NCBI GenBank assembly: GCA_036522275.1 | Contig: DATDGC010000080.1 | Location: forward strand, 1 to 28,490 | Direction of reading: 5' to 3' | DNA: 28,490 bases | Source of the DNA: JAHFRG01 sp036522275 | GTDB taxonomy: Bacteria > Pseudomonadota > Gammaproteobacteria > Burkholderiales > JAHFRG01 | Part shown: piece after piece, positions 16,865 through 25,321 of the stretch | Position numbering within the stretch: the stretch's first letter is position 1 | Layout of the letters: every line of letters starts with the position of its first letter | Notes under the pieces: generated by a model | What the model was told of the DNA's origin: nothing | Seen by the model: only the letters and a program-made list of their open reading frames with translations | Database searches by the model: none | Position numbers and translations under genes: made by a program

Positions 16865-17607
16865 ACACTCCGGCTGACTGGATCATTCCCGAGTGGCCTG
16901 CGCCATACCGCGTCAAGGCGTTGATCACAACCCGTTTGGGCGGGTTCAGCCAGGGCCGCTACGCCGACTTTAACCTGGGCGACCATGTGGGAGACGAAGC
17001 TTTGGCGGTGAGCCAAAACCGCGATCTTCTGCGCAAGTACCTTCCAGCCGAACCGAAATGGCTGAAGCAAGTGCACGGGAGCCAGGCCGCAAACGCCGAT
17101 ACCCTGCGCGCACCGCAGGAAGCCGATGCCAGCGTTGCGCGCATGGCAAACACTCTGTGCGCGATACTCAGTGCCGATTGCCTTCCGCTTTTGCTATGCG
17201 ACGAAAACGGATCGGTGGTTGCGTCCGCGCACTGCGGCTGGCGCGGGCTTGCCGCAGGAGTGATCGAACAAACCGTAAGCGCGATGCGGGCCGCTCCAGC
17301 CACACTGCTTGCCTATCTGGGCCCGGCTATCAGCCCCAAAGCTTACGAAGTGGGCGCAGACGTGCGCGAGGCTTTCCTGCGCGGCGATGCCAGCGCGCAA
17401 CAGGCTTTTGCCCCATGTGCGCCCGGCAAATGGCTGGCTGACCTTTATTTGCTGGCACGACTACGCCTGAACTGCCTCGGTGTGAAAAATATTCACGGAG
17501 GGAATTTTTGCACTTACACTGAGGCCGGCAGGTTTTTTTCCCACCGCCGCGACGGCAACACCGGGCGCATGGCCTCGCTGATCTGGCTGGACACGAAAAG
17601 CGGATGA
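16861..17607 (+). CDS. pgeF: Peptidoglycan editing factor PgeF (multicopper polyphenol oxidase family, YfiH)
   Basis: The family is known in E. coli as YfiH/PgeF, which keeps muropeptides correct by removing misincorporated serine from cell-wall precursors; older annotation calls it a laccase-domain protein. The 248 residues show the conserved metal site: H72 in KQVHG, C107 in SADCLP and H124 in AHCGWRG. The C-terminal signature GNFCTYTEAGRFFSHRRDG is complete. Translation starts at a TTG (16861) inside the rluD stop (TTGA), preceded by AAGGAG five bases upstream, so initiation is probably coupled to rluD translation. Confidence 0.93.
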   Translation: MNTPADWIIPEWPAPYRVKALITTRLGGFSQGRYADFNLGDHVGDEALAVSQNRDLLRKYLPAEPKWLKQVHGSQAANADTLRAPQEADASVARMANTLCAILSADCLPLLLCDENGSVVASAHCGWRGLAAGVIEQTVSAMRAAPATLLAYLGPAISPKAYEVGADVREAFLRGDASAQQAFAPCAPGKWLADLYLLARLRLNCLGVKNIHGGNFCTYTEAGRFFSHRRDGNTGRMASLIWLDTKSG

Positions 17608-17624
17608 GCTTTTCTCGCAGCAGG

Positions 17625-17630
17625 TATAAT
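17625..17630 (+). promoter_or_regulatory. Possible -10 element before the ZIP transporter gene
   Basis: A perfect TATAAT lies 34 bp before the ZIP gene start and is followed by an AT-rich stretch. No good -35 hexamer is found at the usual spacing, so the call is tentative. Confidence 0.35.
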
Positions 17631-17663
17631 TAAAATTTAATTTTCTTATTCAACCGATCACCG

Positions 17664-18440
17664 ATGTCCATCCTGGCCTGGATAGTCTGCGCAAGTCTTG
17701 CTGGCGGCGTCTTGAGCGTGCTGTGCGCCGCGGCTTTTGCACTGAATGCCCGCACCGCATGGCTCCCCCTGCTGATAAGTTACGCCATTGGCGCGCTGTT
17801 GGGAGCGGTATTTCTGGAAATCCTGCCGCATGCTTTTGAGCTCAGCCAGAATGTGAAACAGATGACCGCAACCATCCTGTTCGGCATCCTGCTTTTTTTT
17901 GTGATGGAAAAACTGGTGCTGTGGCGCCACTGCCACCAGAACGAATGCGAAGCGCACGGTACCGATAACCGCGAACACGATCATGGTCGCAGCGGCATGA
18001 TGATCTTGATCGGCAACACTTTCCACAACTTTGTGGACGGCATATTGATTGCGGCGGCATTCCTCGCGGATGTGAGGCTCGGAATCGTTACTTCGCTTGC
18101 CATTTTCGCCCATGAAATCCCGCAGGAAGTCGGCGATTTCGTGATTCTTTTGCACTCCGGCTATACGCGCCGTCAAGCGCTGGCGTTCAATCTGCTGTCG
18201 AGCACCGCCACGCTGCTGGGCGGTGTGCTGGCTTATTCCACTTTGCATACCATGCAGCAAATGGTGCCGCCGATCCTCGGCCTCGCGGTGGCCAGCATGC
18301 TTTACGTCGCAGTTGCCGACCTTATCCCCGGCCTGCACAGACGCCCGGAGTTGCATGCCACGCTGCAGCAGGTTTTACTCATCACGCTGGGCATCGGCTC
18401 GATCTGGCTCGCGCGCAGCATCAGCGTCCATTTTGTGTAA
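17664..18440 (+). CDS. ZIP-family divalent metal transporter
   Basis: An inner-membrane protein of 258 residues with about eight helices, probably importing zinc or a related divalent metal. The two signature helices are visible: HNFVDG at 121-126 and HEIPQEVGD at 150-158, the pair that forms the metal site in ZIP proteins. Between helices 3 and 4 lies a His/Cys/Asp-rich cytoplasmic loop (about 88-107, with HCHQNEC and HDH), usual for metal binding or sensing. It resembles the GufA/ZupT-like group, but I cannot assign metal specificity. It stands alone, 56 bp after pgeF and 137 bp before phaC. Confidence 0.9.
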   Translation: MSILAWIVCASLAGGVLSVLCAAAFALNARTAWLPLLISYAIGALLGAVFLEILPHAFELSQNVKQMTATILFGILLFFVMEKLVLWRHCHQNECEAHGTDNREHDHGRSGMMILIGNTFHNFVDGILIAAAFLADVRLGIVTSLAIFAHEIPQEVGDFVILLHSGYTRRQALAFNLLSSTATLLGGVLAYSTLHTMQQMVPPILGLAVASMLYVAVADLIPGLHRRPELHATLQQVLLITLGIGSIWLARSISVHFV

Positions 18441-18577
18441 GGTTAACGTCATTCATAGTAACAGCGGCGTGAGACCATTGCACCCTCAATCTACACCTAG
18501 TCTCCCGCTCGCTTGACAGGGTGTTTAGTGGCAGGGCAAAGTAATGCTGTTTCCATAATTTAATTCACTCTTTCAGC

Positions 18578-20326
18578 ATGAGTTCCCAAACGAAGCCGTA
18601 CCCGTTATTCAACGAGGCCAACCAGAACCTGCTGCAGGACATCCTGAAAAATCTTTCAAGCGGGCGCAACCTGGATGCCACGGAAATTTATCAACAGCTC
18701 AGCGTTGACCACGACGCAGAGAAGTTAGCAGAAATCCAGAACCGTTATTATCAGAAACAGCTTGACCTGTGGATAAGCATGCTGGGGCACAAGCCGGGGG
18801 AGGCAAGCCAACCAGTAGCCCAGCCGGACAGAAACGATCGCCGTTTTCAGTCAGCCGAATGGAAGGAACTCCCCTATTTCGATTACCTCAAGCAATATTA
18901 TTTGCTGACTTCACAGTGGCTGATGGAAATGGTCGAATCAGCCAAGCTCGATAACGAGACCAAGAAAAAACTGCGTTTCTTTACCCGCCAGTATATCGAT
19001 GCGATGTCGCCCGCGAATTTTCCGGCGACTAATCCTGAAGTATTGAAGCTCGCGGCCGACAGCAATGGCGAGACCATCAATAAAGGCCTCAAGAATCTCA
19101 TCGAAGATCTGGAAAAAGGCCACATCTCGATGACCGACGAGTCGGCATTCGAGGTGGGCCGCAATCTCGCCGTCACTCGCGGCGCGGTGGTATTTGAAAA
19201 CGACCTGATTCAGCTCATCCAGTATAGTCCGCTGACTGAAACGGTAAGCGAATACCCTTTACTCATTGTGCCGCCCTGCATCAATAAATATTATGTGCTT
19301 GACATGCAGCCGGAAAATTCTTTCGTACGCTACGCCCTTGAGCAAGGCAACATCGTGTTTATCATCTCCTGGCGCAATATTCCACCTGAGCTCGGCCATC
19401 TCACCTGGGATGATTACCTCGAGCAGGGGGTGATTCAGGCAATCAAGGTTAGCTTGGTGACTGCCGGGGTTAAAAAACTCAATACGCTTGGTTTTTGCGT
19501 GGGAGGCACCCAACTCGCCTGCGCGCTGGCTGTACTACGTGCTAAACGGCAAAACCCGGCTGCCAGCATGACGCTGCTCGCGACCATGCTGGATTTCACC
19601 GATACCGGCGAAATCAGCGTCTATGTTGACTCAGCCTATGTGCAAAAACTCGAGTCGGAGATCGGTACGGGAGGCCTGGTTCCCGGCCGCGATCTGGCGC
19701 TCACCTTCGCCAGCCTGCGCGCCAACGAGCTGGTGTGGTTCTACGTCGTTAACAATTATCTTAAAGGCAAAACACCCTATGCCTTTGACCTGCTTTACTG
19801 GAATTGCGACAGTGCCAACCTCCCCGGCCCGATGTACGTGTACTACGTGAAGAACATGTATCTGGAAAACAACCTGAAAACTCCCGGCAAATTGATTATG
19901 TGCGACGTGCCGATTGATTTGGAAAAAATCAATCGGCCCACCTATGTGCTGGCAGCCAAGGAAGATCACATCGTGCCCTGGAAATCCAGCTATGCCAACG
20001 TACCGCTGCTCAAGGGGAAAATAGAATTCGTGCTCACTGCCAGCGGCCACATCGCGGGCGTGGTCAATCCTCCTGCGAAAAGCAAGCGCAGTTTCTGGAG
20101 CGGCGGCTCAATAGGCCAAGACCCTGAACAGTGGCTGGCAAGCGCGCAATCCAGCCCCGGCAGCTGGTGGCCGCACTGGAGTGCCTGGCTGAAACAAAAA
20201 AGCAATAAGCAAGTGCCTGCGCCCGCCAAGCTCGGCAGCATAAAGTATCCGGAGATTGAAGCGGCACCGGGACGGTATGTGAAAGAGCATTGTGAGAAAA
20301 GCGATTCCAAGCAGCAAGCAGCATGA
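18578..20326 (+). CDS. phaC: Class I polyhydroxyalkanoate synthase
   Basis: PhaC polymerises 3-hydroxyacyl-CoA into PHA on the granule surface. The 582 residues have the class I layout: an N-terminal domain (about 1-200) and an alpha/beta-hydrolase core. The lipase-like box GFCVGG (305-310) puts the nucleophile at C307. The partners are likely D463 (KEDHIVPW) and H491 (SGHIAGVVNPP). The usual class I features WDDYLEQGVIQAI and NCDSANLPGPM are present. The length is close to that of the Cupriavidus enzyme. The leader has a TTGACA near 18515 but no well-spaced -10; a CATAAT occurs 20-25 bp before the ATG. phaB follows after 41 bp. No phaA lies between or beside them, so the beta-ketothiolase must be encoded elsewhere. 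Confidence 0.95.
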   Translation: MSSQTKPYPLFNEANQNLLQDILKNLSSGRNLDATEIYQQLSVDHDAEKLAEIQNRYYQKQLDLWISMLGHKPGEASQPVAQPDRNDRRFQSAEWKELPYFDYLKQYYLLTSQWLMEMVESAKLDNETKKKLRFFTRQYIDAMSPANFPATNPEVLKLAADSNGETINKGLKNLIEDLEKGHISMTDESAFEVGRNLAVTRGAVVFENDLIQLIQYSPLTETVSEYPLLIVPPCINKYYVLDMQPENSFVRYALEQGNIVFIISWRNIPPELGHLTWDDYLEQGVIQAIKVSLVTAGVKKLNTLGFCVGGTQLACALAVLRAKRQNPAASMTLLATMLDFTDTGEISVYVDSAYVQKLESEIGTGGLVPGRDLALTFASLRANELVWFYVVNNYLKGKTPYAFDLLYWNCDSANLPGPMYVYYVKNMYLENNLKTPGKLIMCDVPIDLEKINRPTYVLAAKEDHIVPWKSSYANVPLLKGKIEFVLTASGHIAGVVNPPAKSKRSFWSGGSIGQDPEQWLASAQSSPGSWWPHWSAWLKQKSNKQVPAPAKLGSIKYPEIEAAPGRYVKEHCEKSDSKQQAA

Positions 20327-20367
20327 TCTGGACTTTGCGAATTAACTAGTTTTTATCGGGGGAAAAC

Positions 20368-21114
20368 ATGGCGCAAAAAAGAATTGCTTTAGTTACCGGC
20401 GGAATGGGCGGGCTGGGCGAATCCATCTGCACCAAAATGGCGGGCCAGGGCTATCGGGTGGTGGCCACTTATTCAACCCATAACACCAGGGCTGATCAGT
20501 GGAAGGCCGAAATGAAATCACTCGGCTACGAGTTTTATACCGCTCAAGTTGACGTTTCAGACTACGATTCCTGCACAAGAGTGGTGGCCAGGGTGGAGAA
20601 GGAAGTCGGGCTCATAGACATCCTGGTCAACAATGCTGGCATCACGCGCGACATGACGTTTAAGAAAATGACCAAGGTGGACTGGGACGCGGTCATGAAA
20701 ACCAACCTCGACAGCGTGTTCAACATGACCAAGCCAGTAGTGGATGGCATGGTCGAGCGCGGCTGGGGGCGCATCATCAATGTGTCCTCGGTGAATGGCC
20801 AGAAAGGCGCATTCGGACAGACCAACTACTCCGCGGCGAAAGCGGGGATGCACGGCTTCACCAAGGCGCTCGCCCTGGAAGTGGCGAAGAAAGGCGTCAC
20901 CGTCAACACAATCTCGCCCGGTTACATCGGCACCAAGATGGTGATGGCGATTCCCAAGGATATTTTGGACACAAAAATTCTGCCGCAAATCCCGGTGGGA
21001 AGATTGGGCAAGCCGGAAGAAGTCGCCGGGCTGATTATTTATCTGGCATCAGATGAAGCGGCGTTCATCACCGGTGCCAACATCTCCATCAATGGCGGAC
21101 AGCACATGTTCTGA
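20368..21114 (+). CDS. phaB: Acetoacetyl-CoA reductase
   Basis: PhaB reduces acetoacetyl-CoA to (R)-3-hydroxybutyryl-CoA with NADPH, supplying PhaC. The 248 residues are a short-chain dehydrogenase: the nucleotide-binding motif TGGMGGLGE is at 10-18, NNAG at 88-91, and the catalytic serine lies at about S140/S141 with Y154 and K158 (YSAAK). PhaB-typical stretches are ITRDMTFKKMTKVDW, INVSSVNGQKGAFGQTNYSAAKAGMHGFTKALALE and the C-terminal ITGANISINGGQHM. A strong GGGGGA ribosome-binding site precedes the ATG. It ends at a bidirectional terminator facing the phasin gene. Confidence 0.95.
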   Translation: MAQKRIALVTGGMGGLGESICTKMAGQGYRVVATYSTHNTRADQWKAEMKSLGYEFYTAQVDVSDYDSCTRVVARVEKEVGLIDILVNNAGITRDMTFKKMTKVDWDAVMKTNLDSVFNMTKPVVDGMVERGWGRIINVSSVNGQKGAFGQTNYSAAKAGMHGFTKALALEVAKKGVTVNTISPGYIGTKMVMAIPKDILDTKILPQIPVGRLGKPEEVAGLIIYLASDEAAFITGANISINGGQHMF

Positions 21115-21130
21115 GGAACCTTCAACAAAA

Positions 21131-21154
21131 AGCCCCGCCTGGAGTGGCGGGGCT
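21131..21154. terminator. Bidirectional intrinsic terminator between phaB and phasin gene
   Basis: A perfect 9-bp stem (AGCCCCGCC / GGCGGGGCT) encloses a 6-base loop. On the minus strand it is followed by TTTTGTTG, a good T-tract for the phasin transcript. On the plus strand the downstream run (AACCTTTAT) is weaker. Its place between two convergent stop codons fits. Confidence 0.88.
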
Positions 21155-21184
21155 AACCTTTATAGTAAGGAAGAGGATTCTAAA

Positions 21185-21727
21185 TCAGTGGCTCTTCTTC
21201 GAGCCGTCTTTTGCCGCGCTGGAGGTCGCTGAATGAGCGGCCTTGACGCCAGCGCTTGCCAGTTCTGCAGCCTGCTTGGCGGCTTTGGTCATGCTGTCAA
21301 CCGCAGCTTGAGTCGCCGCAACCGTGGATTTGAGCGCAGCGATTGCCAGTTCTGAACCGGCAGGAGCGGATTTGGTGGTTTTCTCGATGACGTTCACCAA
21401 ACCCTTGGTGTAAATGGAAAGACTCTCTTCAAACAGCTTGGAAAGTTCTGCTTGGGCCTCTGCAGCCACTTCATACACGCTGCGAGAATATTTCAACGCT
21501 TTCTCCACACCGGATTCAGCCAGCTTGGCACGCAACGCCATAACTTCCTGCAAGTCTTTCACCTCGCTTAGTGACTTGACGTTCTTGGCATTCTCTTCGA
21601 TTGCCTGCTTGGCGGCTTCAAGTTGCAGCTTGACCAGGCGCTCGGCGCTTTCCATGGTGATTGTGGCGAAACGCAGCGCATTATCTACACTGTATTTGTT
21701 AAGCTCGGGGTATTGATCGTTAAACAT
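21185..21727 (-). CDS. phaP: Phasin family protein (PHA granule-associated)
   Basis: Phasins coat PHA granules, limiting coalescence and stimulating synthesis. This protein has 180 residues, no signal peptide and an almost wholly alpha-helical, Ala/Lys/Glu-rich sequence. It contains the phasin_2-type core LRFATITMESAERLVKLQLEAAKQAIEENAKNVKSL and a C-terminal Ala-rich helix ending with SAAKDGSKKSH. The ATG at 21727 has an AAAGGA ribosome-binding site 8 bp upstream. It converges with phaB and diverges from phaR, whose product probably represses it through TGC-rich sites in the shared 244-bp intergenic region. Confidence 0.92.
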   Translation of the reverse strand: MFNDQYPELNKYSVDNALRFATITMESAERLVKLQLEAAKQAIEENAKNVKSLSEVKDLQEVMALRAKLAESGVEKALKYSRSVYEVAAEAQAELSKLFEESLSIYTKGLVNVIEKTTKSAPAGSELAIAALKSTVAATQAAVDSMTKAAKQAAELASAGVKAAHSATSSAAKDGSKKSH

Positions 21728-21769
21728 GATGGATATCCTTTACAAAAGTTAAAAAGGTAGGTAATTTAT

Positions 21770-21781
21770 GCTGCATTGCAA
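21770..21781. promoter_or_regulatory. Candidate PhaR operator, phaP-proximal
   Basis: TGCTGCATTGCA lies about 43-54 bp upstream of the phaP ATG. On the minus strand it reads TGCAATGCAGCA and runs into ATAAAT, a plausible phaP -10. PhaR proteins are known to bind TGC/GCA-rich sites before phasin genes. A related GTTGCAGCA occurs at 21832-21840, in inverted orientation. The assignment is inference from position and composition. Confidence 0.45.
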
Positions 21782-21831
21782 CAATAGTCATTCTAGAGGC
21801 CAGGATTGGGTTTGTCAAGAATTTATGACGC

Positions 21832-21840
21832 GTTGCAGCA
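21832..21840. promoter_or_regulatory. Candidate second PhaR half-site
   Basis: GTTGCAGCA is, on the other strand, TGCTGCAAC, matching the first part of the site at 21770. It sits between phaP and the phaR promoter, so one repressor could control both directions. Confidence 0.35.
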
Positions 21841-21872
21841 CAGATGTATCAACATCCAAGCACAGAATCTAT

Positions 21873-21900
21873 TTGTTATTCTGAATCATGCGGTTATAAT
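21873..21900 (+). promoter_or_regulatory. Sigma-70-type promoter for phaR
   Basis: The -35 is TTGTTA (21873-21878) and the -10 a perfect TATAAT (21895-21900), with 16-bp spacing. It lies about 70 bp before the phaR ATG and points toward it. An AAGGAG ribosome-binding site is at about 21958-21963. Confidence 0.55.
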
Positions 21901-21971
21901 TACTGTTCGACTTATTGCACCGAACATAACAAGCCTTTCCAAGGCTGTGGTGATATTAAGGAGTTTGCGGC

Positions 21972-22604
21972 ATGACCGACACCTCGAGAGTGATCAAGAA
22001 ATACCCTAACCGGCGTCTTTACGACACGGCCACCAGCAAATACATCACGCTCGCCGATGTCAAAAAACTGGTGCTCGAGAATGTGGATTTCCGCGTGGTG
22101 GATGCCAAAACCAATGAAGACCTGACCCGCAGCATTCTGCTGCAAATCATTCTCGAGGAAGAAAGCGGCGGCATGCCGATGTTTTCCAGCGATATGCTGT
22201 CACAAATCATCCGCTTTTACGGCCACGCCATGCAGGGCATGATGGGTGCTTACCTGGAAAAAAACGTCCAGACCTTTATCGAGATGCAGAACCGCTTGCA
22301 GGAACAATCGCGTACCCTGTATGGCGACAGCCCGACGCTGAATGCCGACACGTGGGCGCAATTTCTCAAATTCCAGGGGCCGGCGATGCAGGGATTGTTG
22401 GGCAGTTATCTCGAGCAAAGCGCCAATATGTTTCTGGACATGCAAAGCCAGCTGCAAAAGCAGACGCGAAGCCTGTTCGGCAATTTTGGATTCCCCGATT
22501 TTGGCATCACACCGCAAACATCCTCCTCTTCGCAAGCAGCTCCTAAATCTGAGGCGCCTGACGCGGATTCCGGTAAACCCGCGGAAGACAAAAAATCCCC
22601 TTGA
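21972..22604 (+). CDS. phaR: Polyhydroxyalkanoate synthesis repressor PhaR
   Basis: PhaR represses phasin (and often its own) transcription when no granules are present and is released by binding nascent PHA. The 210 residues start with the highly conserved DNA-binding domain (about 6-65: VIKKYPNRRLYDTATSKYITLADVKKLV and TNEDLTRSILLQIILEEE). Two granule-binding (PHB_acc) type repeats follow: MLSQIIRFYGHAMQGMMGAYLEKNVQTFIEMQ, then WAQFLKFQGPAMQGLLGSYLEQSANMFLDMQ. The C-terminus is a Ser/Pro/Lys-rich tail. The ATG has a clear AAGGAG site and a good promoter. It is divergent from phaP, its expected target. Confidence 0.94.
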   Translation: MTDTSRVIKKYPNRRLYDTATSKYITLADVKKLVLENVDFRVVDAKTNEDLTRSILLQIILEEESGGMPMFSSDMLSQIIRFYGHAMQGMMGAYLEKNVQTFIEMQNRLQEQSRTLYGDSPTLNADTWAQFLKFQGPAMQGLLGSYLEQSANMFLDMQSQLQKQTRSLFGNFGFPDFGITPQTSSSSQAAPKSEAPDADSGKPAEDKKSP

Positions 22605-22634
22605 GCGGATGAGGGGGCGCTCTTCACCCTCACC

Positions 22635-22658
22635 CCTTCGACAAACTCAGGACAGGCT
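22635..22658. repeat. Short dispersed repeat of the CTTCGACAAACTCAGGACAG type
   Basis: This stretch between phaR and the pentapeptide gene resembles a short repeat common in intergenic DNA of many proteobacteria, recognisable because its reverse frame reads PEFVEG. Only this copy is seen in the window, so the assignment rests on recalled similarity. Confidence 0.4.
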
Positions 22659-22701
22659 CCCCCTCTCCCATCAAGGGAGAAGTAATTAGCAACCAGCCAG
22701 T

Positions 22702-23247
22702 TTACGGACAACCCTTGCAATTGTCGGTCAATGCGCCCTCTAGGTTTGCGTCTTGCAGGTTTGCGCCCTGCAAATCCGCATCTTCAAGATTCGCTCCCTT
22801 TAAATTCGCCGAAGTCAAATTCGCGCCCTTAAGAACCGCGCCCTTGAGATTAGCTTTGACCAAGTTGGCTCCCTGCAAGTCCGCACCTTCCAGGTCGGCG
22901 CCAAGCAGATTGGCGCGATACAAATTGGCCTCCTTCAGGTTGGCGCGCTTCAGGTCGACGTGCGAGAGGCTGGCGGCCAGCAGGTTTGCACCTTGCAGGT
23001 TTGCGCCCTGCAAAATACTGTTGTAAAGAAACGCATACTGCAGATTCGCCTTCCCCAGGTTTGCACCTTCGAAGTTTGATTCGTAGAGCTGCGCATACTG
23101 CAGATTGGCGCCGCGCAAGTCGGCATTCCGGCAATCGGTGTTTGGCTGCAATTCACAAGTATAGCTTTGGGCCATAGCCGCAGAAAGCCAAAACAGAAAG
23201 GCGCCGCCCGAACCCAAATTCATCAGCATCTGATTGCGAATTCTCAT
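22702..23247 (-). CDS. Secreted pentapeptide-repeat protein
   Basis: From the ATG at 23247 the protein has 181 residues. A signal peptide is likely (about 1-28, with GGAFLFWLSAAMAQS before the probable cleavage site). It is followed by CELQPNTDC and about 26 consecutive A(N/D)LXX repeats, beginning NADLRGANLQYAQLY. The short tail DNCKGCP adds two cysteines, so disulfides between the two ends of the coil are possible. Such repeats fold into a right-handed square beta-helix. DNA-mimic members (MfpA, Qnr) are cytoplasmic, whereas the signal peptide here points to the periplasm, so I infer no gyrase role. The start overlaps the helicase stop as ATGA, so translation is coupled. The frame extends upstream to 23280, but that part overlaps the helicase. 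Confidence 0.85.
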   Translation of the reverse strand: MRIRNQMLMNLGSGGAFLFWLSAAMAQSYTCELQPNTDCRNADLRGANLQYAQLYESNFEGANLGKANLQYAFLYNSILQGANLQGANLLAASLSHVDLKRANLKEANLYRANLLGADLEGADLQGANLVKANLKGAVLKGANLTSANLKGANLEDADLQGANLQDANLEGALTDNCKGCP

Positions 23248-25199
23248 TTCACACTCTCCGTTTGCAAGGCCGTGTGACACTCTTTAAGAAAATTTGCTGC
23301 TTCGGCTGTTTCCCGGGTGCGCCGCATCGGCGGCAGGCTTCGCCAGATTCTGCGGCCATAAGCCTTGGACAGCAAACGCGGGTCGCAAATCATCAATACG
23401 CCATGGTCGGTTTCGTCGCGAATCAGGCGCCCGGCTCCCTGTTTCAATGTTATCACCGCTTGCGGCAACTGGTATTCCATGAAGGCATTGCGCCCCTGTT
23501 TGTTGATCTGCTCGATGCGCGCTGCGAGCACTGGGTCATCGGGCGGCGCAAACGGCAGCTTGTCTATCACCACCAGCGACAGCGCAGGCCCGCGCACATC
23601 CACTCCTTCCCAGAATGACTGGCTGCCGACCAGCACCGCATTGCCGAGCTTGCGAAAGCGCTCCAAAAGCTCGCTGCGTGAGCCCTCGCCCTGGGCAAGC
23701 AGCGGAAAATCCAGTTGCTGCTCGCTGAATAGCTGTCTCAGCAGCGCATGGCCTTCCTTCATCGCGCGCAAGCTGGTAAACAGCAGGAACGCACGCCCCT
23801 GGCTGGCTTTGATCAAAGGTAAAGCCGCTGCGACCACCGCGCCGGTGTGCCCGCTGCTGTTGGGATCGGGCAAGTCTTCGGGCACGTATAACAGCGCCTG
23901 TGTGGAGTAATCAAACGGGCTGTCCCAAGAGGCGGTAGCCGCATCATGCAATCCCATTTCATACTGGTAGTGGCTGAAATCTTTGTTCACCGACAAGGTC
24001 GCCGAAGTGAAAATCAAAGCGCGCGCGTTGCCCTCGATTTGCTTGCGGAAAATTTCGGCGATGGACAAAGGCGTGCTATTGAGTTGCAGCGCCTGGTTGA
24101 ATACCTCCGCCCAGCGCACTTGCCCGGTGTCCGCGTCGCGCCAACGGCGGATTTTTTCCAGCAGCTCAAGGACACGTTGCCAGCAATTGCGCAAACCTTC
24201 GCCCCGTTCCGCCTGGCTCGCCAGCAATTCGGCCAGCGCATTGAGTTTTTCGCACAGTCCATCAAGGGCCGCATTAAAACCGGAAATATCCTGTAATGAT
24301 TGCTGCGACAGGCGCGCGTTGTCTTCATTCACAGTCAGCCGCAAATCCCTGGCGGATTTATCCAGGGCGGCAGCGCCCTCCGGCAATGCCGTGAACTCGC
24401 GCGCATTGACCAGCGCTTCGTTTCTGGTATCACGCGCGAGTTCCAGGATTTGGCCGGTGCTGATACTCTCGCCGAAAAACAGGCTGGCGGTTTCGGGTAG
24501 TTGGTGCGCCTCGTCAAAAACCACCGTATTGCACGCCGGCAGCAATTCCGCGACGCCTTCATCGCGCAGCATCACATCGGCAAAAAACAGATGATGATTC
24601 ACCACCACCACATCGGCCTGCTGCGCTTCTTTGCGCGCTTTCATCACAAAGCATTCCTGAAAATTGGGGCATTCCTGGCCGAGGCAGTTTTCCCTGGTGG
24701 ATGTGACGTGCAGCCAGACACCGGCGTTCTCAGGCACGTCACCCAAACCGCTTTTGTCGCCTGAAGAGGAAGTGCGCGCGTACCGCGCAATCAGCGGCAA
24801 ATAACCTGCGTCTTCGCGGCTCCCGAACCGGCCTTCATTCAGCGCCTGATTGAGATGGTAATGGCAGACGTAATTGGCGCGGCCTTTGAGCAACGCCACC
24901 GTCACCGGCGCTTTGAGCGCCGCGCGCACGGTGGGAATGTCACGGTTGAAGAGCTGGTCCTGCAGCGTCTTGGTGCCTGTGGAAATAATCACCTTGCCGC
25001 CGGAGAGCAATGCGGGAACGAGATACGCAAAGGTCTTTCCCGTCCCGGTGCCGGCTTCTGCGACCAGAACCGAATTGCCTTCAATCGCATCGGCGACCGC
25101 GTGCGCCATTTCTAGCTGCCCTTGGCGCACGCGGAAGTCGCCTACCGCCTGCGCAAGTGGACTGCGATCTGAAAATATCGAGTCGAGATTATCAGTCAA
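23244..25199 (-). CDS. ATP-dependent DNA helicase, YoaA/DinG-type (XPD-like)
   Basis: This superfamily 2 5'-3' helicase of 651 residues has an iron-sulfur cluster and acts in DNA damage tolerance. Motifs in order: Walker A AEAGTGTGKT (about 47-56); four cluster cysteines at C112, C172, C177 and C183; DEAH at 229-232 (VVFDEAHQLP); later SATL, the stretch LLFTSLRAMKEG, and GSQSFWEGVDVRGPALSLVVIDKLPF; then QGAGRLIRDETDHGVL near the end. The length and N-terminus (MTDNLDSIF... compared with E. coli YoaA) fit YoaA better than DinG. Translation starts at TTG 25199; a stop codon (TAA) lies directly before it in frame, so it cannot begin further upstream. The ribosome-binding site is weak. Confidence 0.92.
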   Translation of the reverse strand: MTDNLDSIFSDRSPLAQAVGDFRVRQGQLEMAHAVADAIEGNSVLVAEAGTGTGKTFAYLVPALLSGGKVIISTGTKTLQDQLFNRDIPTVRAALKAPVTVALLKGRANYVCHYHLNQALNEGRFGSREDAGYLPLIARYARTSSSGDKSGLGDVPENAGVWLHVTSTRENCLGQECPNFQECFVMKARKEAQQADVVVVNHHLFFADVMLRDEGVAELLPACNTVVFDEAHQLPETASLFFGESISTGQILELARDTRNEALVNAREFTALPEGAAALDKSARDLRLTVNEDNARLSQQSLQDISGFNAALDGLCEKLNALAELLASQAERGEGLRNCWQRVLELLEKIRRWRDADTGQVRWAEVFNQALQLNSTPLSIAEIFRKQIEGNARALIFTSATLSVNKDFSHYQYEMGLHDAATASWDSPFDYSTQALLYVPEDLPDPNSSGHTGAVVAAALPLIKASQGRAFLLFTSLRAMKEGHALLRQLFSEQQLDFPLLAQGEGSRSELLERFRKLGNAVLVGSQSFWEGVDVRGPALSLVVIDKLPFAPPDDPVLAARIEQINKQGRNAFMEYQLPQAVITLKQGAGRLIRDETDHGVLMICDPRLLSKAYGRRIWRSLPPMRRTRETAEAANFLKECHTALQTESVK

Positions 25200-25321
25200 T
25201 TAGATGGGAATCCCACTATCCGCTCTGTAGTATCTATTTTCCATGAGGTCAAAATTGACGGCAAAGATTATGCGACGTAGAGTGCCAGAATATCAGTCAA
25301 ATCTCAAATCGAATTCTAGTT
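25200..25321. other. Intergenic boundary between the helicase and the accessory part
   Basis: This 122-bp stretch is AT-richer than the genes before it and shows no gene. TATCAGTCAA occurs twice, across the helicase start and again near 25290, in direct orientation about 100 bp apart. It could mark the edge of inserted DNA, but a 10-bp match is weak evidence. Confidence 0.25.

Noticed and set aside
18515..18570. TTGACA upstream of phaC as a sigma-70 promoter
   Set aside because: The nearest TA-rich hexamers are 23 bp or more away, outside usual spacing.
21114..21122. GAGGAACCTTCAAC after phaB as another end of the repeat element
   Set aside because: Only the first GGAACCT matches; the diagnostic GATTAA part is missing.
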